DNA from: Saprospiraceae bacterium | GTDB lineage: Bacteria > Bacteroidota > Bacteroidia > Chitinophagales > Saprospiraceae | Assembly (NCBI GenBank): GCA_020631135.1 | Contig: JAHDHU010000011.1 | Span: 1 to 58,716 of the forward strand | Length of the DNA: 58,716 nucleotides | Direction: 5' to 3' | Part shown: positions 1 to 9,043 of the stretch, piece by piece | Position numbering within the stretch: the first letter of the stretch is position 1 | How the letters are laid out: every line of letters starts with the position of its first letter | Notes under the pieces: generated by a model | The model's input: only the letters and a program-made list of their open reading frames with translations | Database searches by the model: none | Told to the model about the DNA's origin: nothing | Program-made: the position numbers and the translations under genes

Positions 1-41
1 AATTAAAAAGAAATAAGATCATAACCCCTTTGTTAACCTCC

Positions 42-76
42 AGCTGCTAGTGTTTTAATACTAGCAGCTTTTTTTT
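42..76 (+). terminator. Rho-independent terminator
   Basis: A perfect 10-bp inverted repeat (AGCTGCTAGT at 42-51, ACTAGCAGCT at 60-69) encloses an 8-nt loop and runs into eight T residues. It presumably ends a gene that lies left of the window. Confidence 0.85.
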
Positions 77-105
77 GTCTCACATCTTAGTTATAGTTTT
101 ACATA

Positions 106-2073
106 ATGGCCAAAAAGAAATCCAAGAAAAAGCAATCTCACAAAGTGCCTAAAGAAAGCTTTGTCAAACCCACAAATTTGGGATTTTGGGGCAAATCTAA
201 ATTGCATTACCTCATAATTGCCATATTTAGTTTTTTACTTTATGCCAATACGATAGGACACGATTATACCCAAGATGATGCCATCGTTATTTACGACAAC
301 ATGTACACCCAGCAAGGTGTACAAGGTATTCCTGGATTACTACAAAAAGATACTTTCTTTGGATTTTTTAAAACTGAAGGAAAAGCAAAATTAGTTTCAG
401 GAGGTCGTTATAGACCATTGACTCCTGTTATGTTTGCCGTTGGCTGGGAGATATTTGGAAATAATCCAACTGTTGGACATCTCCTAAATATTTTTTGGTA
501 TTCCCTTTTGGCAATGTTTTTATTTGCTTTTTTAAAAGCGCTTGTGGTCAATCAAAAGCCAAATAGCACTAATATGCTATTGGTATTTTTGGCAACCTTA
601 CTTTTCGTAGCTCATCCAATACATACCGAAGTAGTGGCCAACATAAAGGGTAGGGATGAGATCATGGCTCTATTGGGGAGTATTTTGGCAGGATATCTGA
701 TTTTGGATAATAAATTTAAAACTTGGCTAAACGGGATTATCGTTGGTGTTATATTTTTTCTTGCCTTGATGTCGAAAGAAAACACCATTACCTTTTTAGG
801 TGTGATGCCCTTGGCACTTTATCTATTTCGAAATCTCTCGATTGTTCAAATTGTCAAAAAGACCACTCCCTTATTTGTAGCAACGATTGTTTTTTTAATT
901 GTTAGAACTTCGGTCTTAGGATTCGATTTTGGTGGAACTCCGAGTGAATTAATGAATAACCCATTTTTAAAAGTTATTAATGGTCAATATGTGGATTTTA
1001 GTTTTTCCGAGAAAGCCGCAACGATTATTTTCACCCTAGGAAAGTATTTACAACTTCTAGTCTTTCCAGTACAGTTGACTCATGATTACTATCCATACCA
1101 AATTCCAATTATGGATTTTGGAAATTGGCAAGTTTGGTTATCCATTCTGACATATCTTGTCCTGGGATTTTTTGCAGTCTTTAAATTTGGCAAAAAATCC
1201 ATTCCAAGCTTTTGTATTCTGTACTTTTTTATGACGCTTTCTATTGTATCGAATATTGTTTTTCCTATAGGTACAAATATGTCTGAGCGCTTTTTGTTTA
1301 TGCCTTCCGTTGGTTTTGCTTTGCTCCTGGCCATTATGTTGGTTAAGTATGTTTTTAAAAAATTTGGCACTCTTCCTTTCGCGATTTTATGTGGAAGCAT
1401 TCTTATTTTGTTTTCTGCTAAAACCATTACTAGAAATATGGTTTGGAAAGATGACTTTACACTTTTTCAAACCGATGTAAAAACTTCGACAAATTCGGCA
1501 AAAGTGTTAAATGCAGCGGGAGGTTCTTTACTAGCTAAAGTTGAAACCGAAAAAGATCCTCAAAAAAAGATTCAAATGGCTAACGAAGCCATCGTTCATC
1601 TACAGAAGGCAATCAAACTCCATCCTGCATATCGCAATGCTTATCTTTTGATGGGAAATGCTTACTTCTTTAAATCAGATTATCTAAATGCCATAAATAA
1701 TTATAATAAGGTTTTAGAGTTGTCACCAGGACATCCTGACGGCACCAATAATTTGGCAGTAGCGATGAGAGATTATGGGAGATTTTTAGGAGAAAAAAAT
1801 GGAGACCTACAAGGCTCACTAAATTACCTAAACCAGTCTTATCAACTAAGTCCAAATGATCCAGAGACCATCAGGTTATTAGGGATAAATTATGGAATCT
1901 CGGGAAGACATGCAGAGGCTTTACCTTATTTTAAAAGAACAACTGAATTGGCGCCAAACATTGTTGGTAACTGGATCAACCTTTCGCGCGTCTATATGGA
2001 GGTAGGTGATATGGAAAATGCCAATTTGGCAAAGCAAAAAGCGTTAGAATTAGATCCCAATTCGTTTAATTAG
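106..2073 (+). CDS. GT-C-type membrane glycosyltransferase with C-terminal TPRs (TMTC/DUF1736-like)
   Basis: This is a polytopic membrane protein of 655 residues. A very basic N-terminus (residues 1-30) is followed by about nine hydrophobic segments to about residue 440, then TPR repeats over about 470-655. The first loop carries an acidic pair (TQDDAIV, near residue 55), a GRYRPLTP motif (near 100) and a VANIKGRDE motif (near 180). This layout is typical of TMTC-like GT-C enzymes that move a sugar from a polyprenyl-phosphate donor to protein at the membrane. The TPR tail probably faces the periplasm and may bind acceptors. Family assignment is fairly firm; donor and acceptor are unknown. The next gene starts 4 bp after the stop, so the two are probably co-transcribed. 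Confidence 0.8.
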   Translation: MAKKKSKKKQSHKVPKESFVKPTNLGFWGKSKLHYLIIAIFSFLLYANTIGHDYTQDDAIVIYDNMYTQQGVQGIPGLLQKDTFFGFFKTEGKAKLVSGGRYRPLTPVMFAVGWEIFGNNPTVGHLLNIFWYSLLAMFLFAFLKALVVNQKPNSTNMLLVFLATLLFVAHPIHTEVVANIKGRDEIMALLGSILAGYLILDNKFKTWLNGIIVGVIFFLALMSKENTITFLGVMPLALYLFRNLSIVQIVKKTTPLFVATIVFLIVRTSVLGFDFGGTPSELMNNPFLKVINGQYVDFSFSEKAATIIFTLGKYLQLLVFPVQLTHDYYPYQIPIMDFGNWQVWLSILTYLVLGFFAVFKFGKKSIPSFCILYFFMTLSIVSNIVFPIGTNMSERFLFMPSVGFALLLAIMLVKYVFKKFGTLPFAILCGSILILFSAKTITRNMVWKDDFTLFQTDVKTSTNSAKVLNAAGGSLLAKVETEKDPQKKIQMANEAIVHLQKAIKLHPAYRNAYLLMGNAYFFKSDYLNAINNYNKVLELSPGHPDGTNNLAVAMRDYGRFLGEKNGDLQGSLNYLNQSYQLSPNDPETIRLLGINYGISGRHAEALPYFKRTTELAPNIVGNWINLSRVYMEVGDMENANLAKQKALELDPNSFN

Positions 2074-2077
2074 TGTT

Positions 2078-5059
2078 ATGAGGTTAATGATTTGTGTTTG
2101 TCTTTTCTTCTCTTCTTTCACATTCGTGAATGGCCAAATATTGAGTAAAATTGATTCGCTTCAAATTGCTGAAAATTGGGCGAGAACTAAAATGTTGGCG
2201 ATGAATGAGGATGAAAAGCTAGGTCAGCTTTTTATGCCGAGAGCTTATAGTCAAAAAGATCAATCTCATTATAAAGAAATCAAAGGACTCATTAAAAAAT
2301 ATAAAATCGGAGGTTTATGTTTCTTCCAAGGTAGTCCAAAGGAACAAGCTAAGATGGTAAACGAATATCAACAACTGAGCGATTTGCCTTTGCTCATCGC
2401 TATTGATGCAGAATGGGGGCTCGGTATGCGTTTTAAGGATGATGCAATCAGCTTTCCAATGCAAATGGAATTAGGAGCAATCCAAGATCAACAGTTGATA
2501 TATGATATGGGTAAAATGATCGCCTCCCACTGTAAAAGAATAGGTGTCAATGTAAACTTCGCTCCGGTTATAGATGTAAACAACAACCCTTCAAATCCCG
2601 TAATAAATCAACGATCATTTGGTGAGGATAAATATAATGTTGTTAGCATGGGACGAGCCTATGCGATGGGCTTAGAAAACAATGGAGTTTTGGCTTGTGC
2701 AAAACATTTTCCTGGACATGGCGATACTGATGTTGATTCGCACTACGACCTACCCATTATAAATCATGATATAGATCGAATAAGAGACATCGAATTGATG
2801 CCGTTTAAGACCTTATCGAAAGAGGTCGGTAGTATGATGGTTGCACATGTGCACATGCCGGCAATCGACAGTAGACCGAATAGGCCTACTACTTTGTCTC
2901 ATAATGCAGTCACTGGAATTTTAAAAAATGAGCTAGCTTATAAAGGCCTGATTATGACCGATGCCCTTGATATGAAGGGAGTGACCAAAAACTTTGACAA
3001 GGGAGAGACTGAAGCAGAGGCTCTGTTGGCAGGAAATGATGTCTTATTACTTTCTGAAGATATTCCTAAAGCCATAGAGACAATAAAATTATACATAGAT
3101 CAAGGCAAGATTTCTTGGGAACAAATCAACCAGAGTGTTTCGAAAATTTTAAGTTTTAAATATTTGTTGGGATTAAAAAGTACTCCTAAAGAATTAAGCT
3201 TAAAAGATGTTGATGATGATGTAAACAATGCTGAGGCCATTGTGCTGAAAGAGCTTTTGATAGAAAATGCATTGACTGCAGTCAAAAACGAAGAAGGATT
3301 AATCCCAGTAAGTATAACAAAGAATAAAAAAGTGGCTAGCATCGCTTTTGGTTCAGAAAAATTAACGCCTTTTCAAAAACGCTTATCATCTTTCGCGGAG
3401 ATTAAACATTTTAATTCGACCAAAAATTTAGCTGAAACAGCGCATCGTGCAAGATTGGACGAACTGTCAAAATATGATCTAGTATTTGTGAGCACGCATG
3501 ATATGAGCATGTACGAAAAAAACAAGTTTGGCATTACCAAATCTGAATTTACATTCATTCGCCAATTGGCGCAAAGAACAAAGGTTATTCTAACAGTTTT
3601 TGGAAGTCCATATGCACTCAAGTACTTCGAAAAAATCCCGAACGTCTTAGTCGCATATAGTGAAGATGAAATAAATCAAGATAAAGCTGCTCAAGCACTT
3701 TTTGGAGTTTTTGATATACAAGGAAAACTTCCAGTATCTGCAGGTGAAAGTTTGTACAAAGGAATGGGAGAATATATCCCGTCACTAAATAGACTGGGTT
3801 ACTCTAGTCCTGAAAGGGTAGGAATGTCATCTGATAGTTTGGGATATGTGGAAGATTTGGTTAAGGAAATGATTTCTAAAAAAGCTGCACCGGGTTGTCA
3901 AGTATTATGTGTTAAAGATGGGTTTATTGTTTATCATGAAAGCTTTGGTCACCACACTTATGACAAAAAACGAAAAGTAAAAAAAGAAGACATTTACGAT
4001 CTTGCCTCAATTACAAAAATATTAGCTACGACCATTAGTATAATGAAGTTGAATGAAAATGGTGAAATTCAACTAAACAAACCTTTAGTAAATTATTTGC
4101 CAGTATTGGACACCTGTAATAAAAAAAATCTTTTGTTAGAGGATATGATGGCACATATGGCAGGTATGAGAGGTTGGGTGCCTTTTTATGAAAATACGGT
4201 CGAACCCAATAGCTATTATAAATGGAAAGGAAAGAAAACTAAAAAAGTAAAAACCTGGAAACCAAGTCAAGATTATTATCGATCCTCGAAATCGGATTCT
4301 TTTGACATTTTGGTACATGAAGATATGTACATGAGAAGCGACTATGTGGATAGCATTTATAGTAGGATTTATGGTACGAGTCTAAAAGAAGATCGCGATT
4401 ACAAGTACAGTGATTTAGGGTTTTATCTAATGCATCAAATTATTGAAAGCAAAAGTGGTAAGCCATTGGATCAATATGCCAAAGATGAATTTTATAATCC
4501 ATTGGGTTTAGAGAAAACCCTGTTTAATCCTTTGGTCAAATTTGACAAGAGCAACGTTCCTCCAACGGAAGATGACAAGTATTTTAGAAACACTACAATA
4601 CACGGTCATGTGCACGATATGGGAGCAGCCATGCTTGGGGGAGTGTCTGGTCATGCAGGTCTTTTTTCAAATGCCAAAGAATTAGCCATCATTATGCAGA
4701 TGCTTTTAAATGGTGGCAATTATTTAGGTAAGCAATTATTGTCGCCCCAAACTATTAAAAGATTTACTACACGGCATTATAGATCTCAAAGAAGAGGAAT
4801 TGGTTTTGACATGAAACAATTGGATCCAGACGAAAAAATGAATATGTCTGAGGCTGCAAGTGAAAACACCTTCGGTCATTTGGGGTTTACGGGCACATCG
4901 ATATTTGCAGATCCTAATGAAAATTTAATCTACGTTTTTCTTTCGAACAGAACCTATCCTTCAATGAAAAACAAAGTGTTTGGGAGGGAGAACTATCGTC
5001 CTAGAATTCAATCTGTTTTTTATAAGGCTTTAGGTTATGACGTAAGCATTGACAAGTGA
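2078..5059 (+). CDS. Secreted GH3 beta-N-acetylhexosaminidase fused to a class C beta-lactamase-like domain
   Basis: A signal peptide covers residues 1-19. A GH3 N-terminal barrel spans about 40-370 and has the NagZ-type loop KHFPGHGDTD (K209, H210, H214, D216) and the nucleophile motif TDALDM (D295). A GH3 C-like alpha/beta region spans about 390-560. A penicillin-binding/beta-lactamase-type serine hydrolase domain spans about 590-985, with S644-x-x-K647, a YSD motif in place of the usual YxN, and HAG at 859-861. The GH3 part should cleave beta-N-acetylglucosamine linkages such as those in peptidoglycan fragments. The serine domain suggests action on peptide or ester bonds. Such fusions occur in Bacteroidota, so it is not an assembly artefact. 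A role in cell-wall turnover is inference. It overlaps the next start by 4 bp. Confidence 0.88.
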   Translation: MRLMICVCLFFSSFTFVNGQILSKIDSLQIAENWARTKMLAMNEDEKLGQLFMPRAYSQKDQSHYKEIKGLIKKYKIGGLCFFQGSPKEQAKMVNEYQQLSDLPLLIAIDAEWGLGMRFKDDAISFPMQMELGAIQDQQLIYDMGKMIASHCKRIGVNVNFAPVIDVNNNPSNPVINQRSFGEDKYNVVSMGRAYAMGLENNGVLACAKHFPGHGDTDVDSHYDLPIINHDIDRIRDIELMPFKTLSKEVGSMMVAHVHMPAIDSRPNRPTTLSHNAVTGILKNELAYKGLIMTDALDMKGVTKNFDKGETEAEALLAGNDVLLLSEDIPKAIETIKLYIDQGKISWEQINQSVSKILSFKYLLGLKSTPKELSLKDVDDDVNNAEAIVLKELLIENALTAVKNEEGLIPVSITKNKKVASIAFGSEKLTPFQKRLSSFAEIKHFNSTKNLAETAHRARLDELSKYDLVFVSTHDMSMYEKNKFGITKSEFTFIRQLAQRTKVILTVFGSPYALKYFEKIPNVLVAYSEDEINQDKAAQALFGVFDIQGKLPVSAGESLYKGMGEYIPSLNRLGYSSPERVGMSSDSLGYVEDLVKEMISKKAAPGCQVLCVKDGFIVYHESFGHHTYDKKRKVKKEDIYDLASITKILATTISIMKLNENGEIQLNKPLVNYLPVLDTCNKKNLLLEDMMAHMAGMRGWVPFYENTVEPNSYYKWKGKKTKKVKTWKPSQDYYRSSKSDSFDILVHEDMYMRSDYVDSIYSRIYGTSLKEDRDYKYSDLGFYLMHQIIESKSGKPLDQYAKDEFYNPLGLEKTLFNPLVKFDKSNVPPTEDDKYFRNTTIHGHVHDMGAAMLGGVSGHAGLFSNAKELAIIMQMLLNGGNYLGKQLLSPQTIKRFTTRHYRSQRRGIGFDMKQLDPDEKMNMSEAASENTFGHLGFTGTSIFADPNENLIYVFLSNRTYPSMKNKVFGRENYRPRIQSVFYKALGYDVSIDK

Positions 5060-6276
5060 AAAACTTAAGTTTTGACATAGCAAAGAGATATTTATTTGGT
5101 AGGCGTAGGACGCATGCCATTAACCTTATTACGGCAATTGCAGTCTTGGGCATTTCAATAGGTTCTGCGGCCTTGATCCTTATATTATCAGTCTTCAATG
5201 GATTTGAAGGATTGATCGCAGGGTTTTTAAATGATTTTAATGCAGATTTAAAGCTCACCCCCATAGAAGGTAAATACTTCGAATTGTCAGATGACGAATT
5301 ATTGCAAATAGAACAAATAGAAGGAATCTCTAAAACTTCGAAGACGCTCGAAGAAATTGCTTTTTTTGAATACAAAGGTTCACAAGTGGTCGGCGCTATA
5401 AAAGGAGTGGATGAAAAATTTACTACAGTTACAAAAATCGATTCGGCTTTGTATTCCGGGAGTACTGTTTTTCGCAAGGATGGTATTAATTATGGTATTG
5501 TAGGATCCAGATTACACGGACAATTGGCCATTAACCAAAACGACGCACTTACCCCAGTAAAAATCCACATGCTGGCAAGAAAGAAATCCGGATTGATAAA
5601 GAAAGACTACAAAACCATGATGGTATATCCTTCGGGTATTTTTTCTGTTCAGAGTGAAAAAGAAGATCAGTATTTGATCTGTTCGATACAATTGGCTGAA
5701 AAGTTATTGGATAAAAAAGGAAAAATTTCTTCGCTGGAAATAGCTTTAGAAAACGAAGCAGATGAAGAAATTATCCGACAAAAATTATCCTCTTTGCTCA
5801 AGTTTGATTATGAGTTAAAAAACCGTTATCAACAAGATGAGGCGTTTTTAAAATTGATGAATATCGAAAAATGGATCAGTTTTTTGATTGTTTCATTAAC
5901 GCTTCTTATAGTTGCCTTTAACCTGGTTGGTGCCCTTTGGATGATAGTTTTGGATAAAAGAAAGGACATCACAATTTTAAAATCTTTGGGTTTTGATAAA
6001 AATGGTATCAGAAGAATATTTTTATTTGAAGGATTGCTGATTTGTGGGTTAGGTTTAACTATTGGGTTGTTGATTGCATTGTTGCTATATTTCCTTCAAG
6101 TTACCTTCGGATTGGTCCCTGTGCCACCTGGTTTTGTAATTGATGCCTATCCAATTGAATTAAGATTTTTTGATTTTGTAATTGTCATCATTACAGTACT
6201 TATTATAGGATATTTGGCTTCGATTATTCCTTCCGACAGAGCATCAAGAGTTTCACCATATTTGAGGCAAGATTGA
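5056..6276 (+). CDS. LolE/FtsX-family ABC transporter permease
   Basis: The 406 residues have the MacB/LolE layout: one TM segment near residues 20-43, a large periplasmic domain at about 45-265, and three C-terminal TM segments near 270-300, 320-345 and 370-395. The N-terminal motif F-I-A-R-Y-L-F-like (FDIAKRYLFGRR) and the C-terminal IIPSDRASRVSP are characteristic. The family takes part in lipoprotein release from the inner membrane or in mechanotransmission; its ATPase is not encoded nearby. The start is GTG, overlapping the TGA of the preceding gene (GTGA), which points to translational coupling. Lipoprotein export is the likely role but is not proven, and no symbol is assigned because LolC, LolE and generic FtsX-like permeases cannot be told apart by eye. 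Confidence 0.85.
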   Translation: MKNLSFDIAKRYLFGRRRTHAINLITAIAVLGISIGSAALILILSVFNGFEGLIAGFLNDFNADLKLTPIEGKYFELSDDELLQIEQIEGISKTSKTLEEIAFFEYKGSQVVGAIKGVDEKFTTVTKIDSALYSGSTVFRKDGINYGIVGSRLHGQLAINQNDALTPVKIHMLARKKSGLIKKDYKTMMVYPSGIFSVQSEKEDQYLICSIQLAEKLLDKKGKISSLEIALENEADEEIIRQKLSSLLKFDYELKNRYQQDEAFLKLMNIEKWISFLIVSLTLLIVAFNLVGALWMIVLDKRKDITILKSLGFDKNGIRRIFLFEGLLICGLGLTIGLLIALLLYFLQVTFGLVPVPPGFVIDAYPIELRFFDFVIVIITVLIIGYLASIIPSDRASRVSPYLRQD

Positions 6277-6313
6277 TGTTTTCTAAATTTTTTATTCCCT
6301 TTTCAAATTACAT

Positions 6314-6321
6314 TATATTTG
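6314..6321 (+). promoter_or_regulatory. Possible Bacteroidota -7 promoter element
   Basis: TATATTTG matches the Bacteroidota sigma-70 -7 motif TAnnTTTG and lies 17 bp before the ATG at 6339. No convincing -33 TTG is seen at the usual spacing, so this is a weak call. Confidence 0.35.
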
Positions 6322-6338
6322 GGCTCCAATGAAATGAC

Positions 6339-6698
6339 ATGGAATCTTGGGAATTCGAATTTGAATGGTTAAGAATAAGACATTACGTAAAAGATGCAAT
6401 GTCAGCCAAGGAATTGCCGGATGTTAAAGCAGTTCTTTTTTTAATTGGCATACAAGAATTAGGCAGGGTCCAAGTAGAGTTTACGAAGGAAGAAAAACAA
6501 GATTTGATGCACGTGGCTGTATGCACCTTGTTAGAAGAAGAAGGTCATTATAAATTCGTTGGAAGGGATCAAGATGGTTGGCCGCATTGGGAGGTCACAA
6601 AAAGAATCAAGTCCACTGGTGTGGAAGACCAAGAAGAATTATTGAAGAAGAAAATTATTGAATACTTTGACAAACAAATCATTAATGAAAGCAATTAA
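6339..6698 (+). CDS. Small conserved-looking protein of unknown function
   Basis: This is an acidic, soluble 119-residue protein with no signal peptide or TM segment. It is rich in Trp near the N-terminus (WEFEFEWLR) and has a central segment, EEGHYKFVGRDQDGWPHWEV (about 70-90), that looks structured. I do not recognise a characterised family; it resembles small uncharacterised proteins of Bacteroidota. Normal coding composition, a plausible promoter just upstream and a 14-bp overlap with the following cyclophilin gene support a real gene and co-expression. No function is proposed. Confidence 0.7.
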   Translation: MESWEFEFEWLRIRHYVKDAMSAKELPDVKAVLFLIGIQELGRVQVEFTKEEKQDLMHVAVCTLLEEEGHYKFVGRDQDGWPHWEVTKRIKSTGVEDQEELLKKKIIEYFDKQIINESN

Positions 6699-7326
6699 AT
6701 CTATTGTCTTATTGACATTCGTTTTTTTGATGAGCTCCTGTGGAGGAGGTGGTGCTAAATATGTGCAAGTAGAAACAGAGATGGGAACAATGAAATTTAA
6801 GCTATATGATTCGACGCCAAAACATCGAGATAACTTCATAAAACTGGCGAACGAAGGATATTATAATGATTTGTTATTTCACAGAGTCATTAGTGGCTTC
6901 ATGGCACAAGGCGGAGACCCAGATTCAAAAGGGGCGACACCAGATCAAAGATTAGGACAAGGTGGTCCAGGGTATAGAGTGGATGCAGAAATTGGGGCTC
7001 CTCATTTTAAAGGGACGTTGGCTGCAGCAAGAGATGGAAATCCTCAAAGGGCTTCCAGTGGTTCACAATTTTACATCGTTCAAGGTCGGCCAGTATCAGA
7101 TGCGCAGATAGAAAGTACTGAGAAGCGATGGAACATTCAATATTCGGATGCTCAAAAGGCAAAATATAAAGATATCGGTGGAGCGATTAGTTTAGATATG
7201 GATTACACAGTTTTTGGTGAGATCGTAGAAGGAATGGAAGTAATTGACAAATTATGTGGTGTCGCTACCGGCGCTGCTAATCGGCCTCTAAAGGATGTAA
7301 AAATGAAAGTTAAAGTGGTCAAGTAA
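6685..7326 (+). CDS. Cyclophilin-type peptidyl-prolyl isomerase lipoprotein
   Basis: The start is taken as the ATG at 6685, which directly yields a lipoprotein signal (hydrophobic core then LMSSC, Cys near residue 19). An upstream in-frame TTG at 6658 would bury the signal peptide. The mature part is a cyclophilin domain with FHRVISGFMAQGGDP (near 70-85) and GSQFYIVQG (near 130), the family's catalytic Arg/Phe/Gln signature. It should isomerise X-Pro bonds in proteins in the periplasm or at the outer membrane. It overlaps the preceding gene by 14 bp, and the next gene, also a cyclophilin lipoprotein, begins immediately after its stop, suggesting a tandem duplication followed by divergence. 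Confidence 0.9.
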   Translation: MKAIKSIVLLTFVFLMSSCGGGGAKYVQVETEMGTMKFKLYDSTPKHRDNFIKLANEGYYNDLLFHRVISGFMAQGGDPDSKGATPDQRLGQGGPGYRVDAEIGAPHFKGTLAAARDGNPQRASSGSQFYIVQGRPVSDAQIESTEKRWNIQYSDAQKAKYKDIGGAISLDMDYTVFGEIVEGMEVIDKLCGVATGAANRPLKDVKMKVKVVK

Positions 7327-8211
7327 ATGAATAGAGCTTTATTCTTATTAATTAGTCTAATTATCGTTTCCTGCGCAAAGCCAATAGCTCGCTTTGATTT
7401 AGAAACGGATAGGGTGGAAGCACCCTCTACTATTAAGTTTAACAATTTATCAGAAAATGCTGATTCCTACATGTGGGATTTTGGCGATGGTAATTCCTCG
7501 AATGAGGCAGCCCCCAGTCATACCTACTATTTGTCAGGAAATTATGAGGTAAAACTTACGGCAATAAAAAGTGGAAAGAAGAAAGTTTTTAAACAGAAGG
7601 TTTCTGTAAATGCTCCAAAAGATTGTTTGGTCGCTATGCAAACGAATATGGGTGATATGGTTTTTAAGTTGTCGGACGAAACACCTGGGCATCGAGATAA
7701 TTTCCTGAAGCTTTCTAACGAATCTTACTACGAAGGATTATTGTTTCATCGAGTTATCCAAAACTTTATGATTCAAGGAGGTGATCCAAATAGTAAAGGA
7801 TCCAAAAAAGGAGCACCATTAGGTAATGGTGGACCAGGTTATCAAATTGATGCGGAGTTTAATCCGAAAATGGTTCATGTAAAAGGAGCACTGGCAGCAG
7901 CAAGGCAGGGAGATAGATCTAACCCTCAAAGAAAATCTAGTGGCTCACAGTTTTACATCGTCCACGGAAAATCAGTAGGAGAGAAGGAATTAGAAAAAAT
8001 AGAAATATCTAGAGGCTTTGAATACGAAGAGGAATCTAAACTTCAATACGCAAAACTTGGAGGTACACCCTTTCTAGATTTAAATTATACGGTATTTGGT
8101 CAATTAGTTGATGGTTGGGAAGTGCTAGATGAAATTGCTCAGAGAAGTACGGATGCTCGAGATAGACCAGAGGAAGATATCGTAATATTAAAAATGATTA
8201 CCATTAAGTAA
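7327..8211 (+). CDS. PKD-domain cyclophilin lipoprotein
   Basis: A lipobox (IIVSC, Cys near residue 16) is followed by a PKD domain at about 30-95 with the diagnostic WDFGDGN motif and a HTYYLSGNYEVKLTA strand. A cyclophilin domain follows from about 100 to 294, with FHRVIQNFMIQGGDP and GSQFYIVHG. This is a peptidyl-prolyl isomerase anchored in a membrane by its lipid. The PKD module probably acts as a surface or periplasmic spacer or binding domain. Its start codon abuts the stop of the preceding cyclophilin gene, and the ROK kinase start follows directly, so these genes probably share a transcript. The PKD-cyclophilin combination is unusual outside Bacteroidota. Confidence 0.9.
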   Translation: MNRALFLLISLIIVSCAKPIARFDLETDRVEAPSTIKFNNLSENADSYMWDFGDGNSSNEAAPSHTYYLSGNYEVKLTAIKSGKKKVFKQKVSVNAPKDCLVAMQTNMGDMVFKLSDETPGHRDNFLKLSNESYYEGLLFHRVIQNFMIQGGDPNSKGSKKGAPLGNGGPGYQIDAEFNPKMVHVKGALAAARQGDRSNPQRKSSGSQFYIVHGKSVGEKELEKIEISRGFEYEEESKLQYAKLGGTPFLDLNYTVFGQLVDGWEVLDEIAQRSTDARDRPEEDIVILKMITIK

Positions 8212-8961
8212 GTGGATACAATTTTAGGCATAGATGTAGGAGGTACCGGAATAAAGGGTGCTTTGGTAGATGTTACCACCGGTAAACTACTGACAGAAAG
8301 ACATAAGATTCGAACGCCGCAGCCTGCAGATCCAGCAGCGGTATTGGCTACTACCAAGGAGTTGATTTCACTTTTCAATTGGGAAGGAAAGGATATAGGT
8401 ATCGGATTTCCTTGTATAGTTAAAAATGGATTTTGCCTTTCGGCGAATAACATTTCTAAAGAATGGATTGGAATAAACTTGGTAGATCATTTTTCGAAAG
8501 GTACCAACTCCAATGTTTCGATTTTAAATGATGCGGATGCTGCGGCAGTCGCCGAATCTCAATTTGGACAAGGTAAAAACCTAAAAGGATTAATGATCCT
8601 GATTACTATTGGTACAGGCATTGGTTCAGGATTTGTCTACAACGGAACATTGCTTCCAAATGTCGAATTGGGTTCCATAAAGTGGAAGGAGAAAGAAGTA
8701 GAGAAATACGTGTCAAATAAGACAAGAAATAAGAAAAATCTAACTTGGAAAGAATGGGGTAGTGAATTAGGAAAGTTTTTAAATCATGTTGTTCGAATTT
8801 ATTCTCCAGACTTAATTGTTTTAGGAGGAGGAGTTAGCAAAAATTTTGAACTATACGAAGCATATCTTAAAATGAAACAAGATGTGCCCATTAAAACTGC
8901 TTCTTATCTCAATGCAGCTGGTGTAATTGGTGCGGCTTTGTACCACAAGCAAAACATTTAA
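8212..8961 (+). CDS. ROK-family kinase, probable polyphosphate glucokinase
   Basis: The N-terminal phosphate-binding motif [15 protein letters not shown] (residues 5-19), [11 protein letters not shown] (near 104-114) and [15 protein letters not shown] (near 127-141) define an ROK/actin-fold sugar kinase. The 249-residue length and the loop LLPNVELG resemble polyphosphate/ATP glucokinases, which lack the longer zinc-finger region of other ROK kinases. It would phosphorylate glucose to glucose-6-phosphate in the cytoplasm. The start is GTG, one base after the TAA of the cyclophilin gene, so translational coupling is likely even though the functions differ. The phosphate donor (ATP or polyphosphate) cannot be read from the sequence. 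Confidence 0.82.
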   Translation: MDTILGIDVGGTGIKGALVDVTTGKLLTERHKIRTPQPADPAAVLATTKELISLFNWEGKDIGIGFPCIVKNGFCLSANNISKEWIGINLVDHFSKGTNSNVSILNDADAAAVAESQFGQGKNLKGLMILITIGTGIGSGFVYNGTLLPNVELGSIKWKEKEVEKYVSNKTRNKKNLTWKEWGSELGKFLNHVVRIYSPDLIVLGGGVSKNFELYEAYLKMKQDVPIKTASYLNAAGVIGAALYHKQNI

Positions 8962-8978
8962 ACATATTTTTTCGGAAT

Positions 8979-9008
8979 AAAAAAAGGCCCTGACTGTTGT
9001 CAAGGCCT
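8979..9008 (-). terminator. Rho-independent terminator for the TPR gene
   Basis: AGGCCCTGAC (8985-8994) pairs with GTCAAGGCCT (8999-9008) with one mismatch around a TGTT loop. On the minus strand the stem is followed by a run of T (8979-8985), so it mainly terminates the leftward TPR gene. It may also act weakly on the rightward kinase operon. Confidence 0.75.
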
Positions 9009-9043
9009 CAAAGTTTTGGTTACTAATTGAGTTAGTATCTTAA

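Noticed and set aside
2121-2132. CATTCGTGAATG as another copy of the dispersed palindrome
   Set aside because: It has one mismatch to the core, lacks the extended flanks and falls in signal-peptide codons, so it was not counted.
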